Source: JANMDU01 sp043755865 (GTDB taxonomy: Bacteria; Pseudomonadota; Gammaproteobacteria; Burkholderiales; Burkholderiaceae_C). From it: DNA of 15,361 nucleotides. Location: positions 1 through 15,361 of the forward strand of contig JAYUSD010000212.1 in assembly GCA_043755865.1 (NCBI GenBank), given 5' to 3'. The translations under genes and the position numbers were made by a program. Within the stretch, counting starts at the first letter, position 1. Each line of letters starts with the position of its first letter. Shown here in pieces: positions 14,024 to 15,361 of this stretch. A model generated the notes under the pieces. The model was not told where the DNA came from and did no database searches. It saw only the letters and a program-made list of their open reading frames with translations.

Positions 14024-14204
14024 GTTTGTTATATTTGTGGCGGCAGCAAAGTGCTGCTTTTACCTCTAGGCGGAGCATAGCTCAGAACATATTGACAATC
14101 TAGCGCGCTGACGAAAATCGCTGCTCTCTGCGTGGGTAAATCAGGCAGTTATGCCGTTTTCGTTGCGCAGGTGCACCAAGAAAGCGCGCTACATCCAACC
14201 GCTA

Positions 14205-14229
14205 TTTTGGCCATGCCCACTGGCCAAAA
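14205..14229. other. Perfect 9-bp inverted repeat downstream of livF
   Basis: TTTTGGCCA, seven bases, TGGCCAAAA, about 14 bases beyond the livF stop on the minus strand. It could be a terminator or a protein site, but no T run follows on either strand beyond the arm itself. The rest of the 219-base gap 14024-14242 shows no gene. Confidence 0.4.
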
Positions 14230-14242
14230 CCATTCGCGAAAA

Positions 14243-14968
14243 TCACTCTCCCAGATAGGCCGCACGCACCCTCGGATCACTCAGCATTTGCTTGGCATCG
14301 CCGCTGATGGTGATCAAGCCCGATTCCATGACGTAACCACGGTCTGCAGCTTGCAAAGCCAGCTTGGCGTTTTGCTCGACCAGCAATACTGTCACGCCTT
14401 GGCTGGAGACTTCTTTGACCACTTCAAAAATTTTGGCCACCATGATGGGCGACAGACCCATCGATGGCTCATCAAGCAAGAGCAATTTGGGCTGGCTCAT
14501 CAGCGCGCGCGCCATTGCCAGCATTTGCTGCTCGCCGCCGCTCATCGTGCCGGCCAACTGATCTTTGCGCTCTTTGAGGCGCGGGAAGGTGGCAAAAGCG
14601 CGCTCAATGCCAGCGGCAATCTCGGCTTTGTCTGTGCGCGTGTAGGCACCCATTTGCAGATTCTCAGTGATCGTCATGCGCGCGAATACGCCTCGGCCTT
14701 CGGGCACCATGGCAAGCCCTGTTTTCACAAGATCCCACGCGCCGACGCCAGCAATGCTTTTGCCCATGTATTCCACGGTGCCTGCATTGGGCTTTAAGCC
14801 GCCGGTAATGGCTTTCATCGTGGTGGTTTTGCCAGCGCCATTGGAGCCGATGAGAGTTACGAGCTCGCCTTGGCGTACTTCTAAATCAACACCTTTGACG
14901 GCTTGAATGCCGCCGTAGGCGACTTTCAGGCCAGAGATTTTGAGCAGGATGGGGTTGTTGGTCGTCAT
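14243..14968 (-). CDS. livF: LivF-like branched-chain amino acid ABC transporter ATPase
   Basis: 241 residues, the normal LivF length. It powers import of branched-chain or related amino acids with LivG, two permeases and a periplasmic binding protein; the last three are not in this window. Visible motifs are Walker A GSNGAGKT (41-48), the signature MSGGEQQMLAMARAL, Walker B LLLLDEP (162-168), and VEQN at the switch position, where LivF proteins usually have Gln instead of His. The start is supported by GGGAGA about 8 bases upstream. It follows livG after 15 bases. Substrate specificity cannot be read from the ATPase. Confidence 0.94.
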   Translation of the reverse strand: MTTNNPILLKISGLKVAYGGIQAVKGVDLEVRQGELVTLIGSNGAGKTTTMKAITGGLKPNAGTVEYMGKSIAGVGAWDLVKTGLAMVPEGRGVFARMTITENLQMGAYTRTDKAEIAAGIERAFATFPRLKERKDQLAGTMSGGEQQMLAMARALMSQPKLLLLDEPSMGLSPIMVAKIFEVVKEVSSQGVTVLLVEQNAKLALQAADRGYVMESGLITISGDAKQMLSDPRVRAAYLGE

Positions 14969-14983
14969 GTAAATTTCTCCCGC

Positions 14984-15361
14984 TCAGTGAGCCGCACCGG
15001 TTGCAACTGCCACTGCCACTGCGGCGACCGGCTCGGCGGCATCGTTGCCGAGGTAGGCCTCAATCACTTTTTGGTTTTTCTGCACATCAGCGGGCACGCC
15101 TTCAGCGATTTGTTTGCCGTAATCGAGCACCGTGACGCGGTCACACAAGCCCATCACGAGCTTGACATCATGCTCGATCAGCAAAATGGTGCGATTGTCT
15201 TTGCGGATTTTGTCGATCAGCTCGCGCAGCGTGATTTTCTCAGTGGCATTCATGCCGGCGGCGGGCTCATCTAGCGCAATCAATTGTGGATCGGTAGCCA
15301 AAGCACGCGCAATCTCTAAGCGGCGCTGATCGCCGTACGATAGCGTGCGGGATTTGTAATC
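14984..15361 (-). CDS. livG: LivG-like ABC transporter ATPase, 3' part
   Basis: Partial: the frame runs off the right edge, leaving the last 125 residues. Visible motifs are the signature LSYGDQRRLEIARAL (starting at visible residue 7), Walker B LIALDEPAAGMN (Asp31, Glu32) and the switch IEHD (His64), all LivG-like. The N-terminal Walker A part is outside. The C-terminus has an Ala/Val-rich tail (PVAAVAVAVATG) that is longer than usual and looks like a low-complexity extension. It is the partner of livF, 15 bases apart, in one operon. Confidence 0.92.
   Translation of the reverse strand, partial: DYKSRTLSYGDQRRLEIARALATDPQLIALDEPAAGMNATEKITLRELIDKIRKDNRTILLIEHDVKLVMGLCDRVTVLDYGKQIAEGVPADVQKNQKVIEAYLGNDAAEPVAAVAVAVATGAAH

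Noticed and set aside
14043..14061. Hairpin GCAGCA-AAG-TGCTGC followed by TTTT on the plus strand
   Set aside because: It looks like a terminator for plus-strand transcripts, but no plus-strand gene ends nearby. It lies in the leader of the minus-strand GGDEF gene; the stem is only 6 bp.
14092..14120. TTGACA promoter box in the gap between the GGDEF gene and livF
   Set aside because: A TTGACA is present on the plus strand, but no -10 box lies at the right distance and no plus-strand gene follows.

Overview
The window looks like chromosomal DNA of a beta-proteobacterium, probably Burkholderiales and close to Comamonadaceae. This rests on the protein families, the moderately high GC, and the gene order moxR, DUF58, transglutaminase, mltB, and livG/livF. 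It is an inference from style, not from a marker gene. No rRNA, tRNA or CRISPR array is visible.

Layout: (1) 1-3797 holds the 3' end of an RND membrane-fusion gene and a complete RND pump gene. (2) 3798-5829 is an accessory island. Two inverted copies of a 302-base repeat (3861-4162 and 5507-5808) enclose a vapBC-type toxin-antitoxin pair, a small gene broken by an in-frame stop, and a decayed third repeat fragment. (3) 5830-10954 (minus strand) is a compact four-gene run, moxR-like ATPase, DUF58 protein, transglutaminase-like membrane protein and MltB-like lytic transglycosylase, with junctions that touch or overlap. It is probably one envelope-associated operon. (4) 10988-11938 is a divergent histone-deacetylase-like hydrolase gene. 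(5) 12017-14023 (minus strand) is a 7TM (DISM) signalling protein with a degenerate GGDEF domain and a hexanucleotide repeat. (6) 14243-15361 (minus strand) is livF and the 3' part of livG, the two ATPases of a branched-chain amino-acid type ABC importer.

The most unusual signal is a dispersed repeat of about 47 bases, present five times (484-529, 3818-3866, 6863-6910, 9701-9750, and inverted at 11954-12000). Its core is GCCGGCAT(A/G)GA and it ends in a small hairpin whose stem covaries between copies. Three copies lie inside genes and are read in frame: one forms the C-terminal tail of the fusion protein, one forms most of the signal peptide of the lytic transglycosylase, and one is an apparent peptide insertion in the DUF58 protein. 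This resembles the protein-embedded palindromic elements known from Rickettsia, but the sequence differs and I do not recognise the family. The second signal is the pair of 302-base inverted repeats, each with nested palindromes, around the toxin-antitoxin island.
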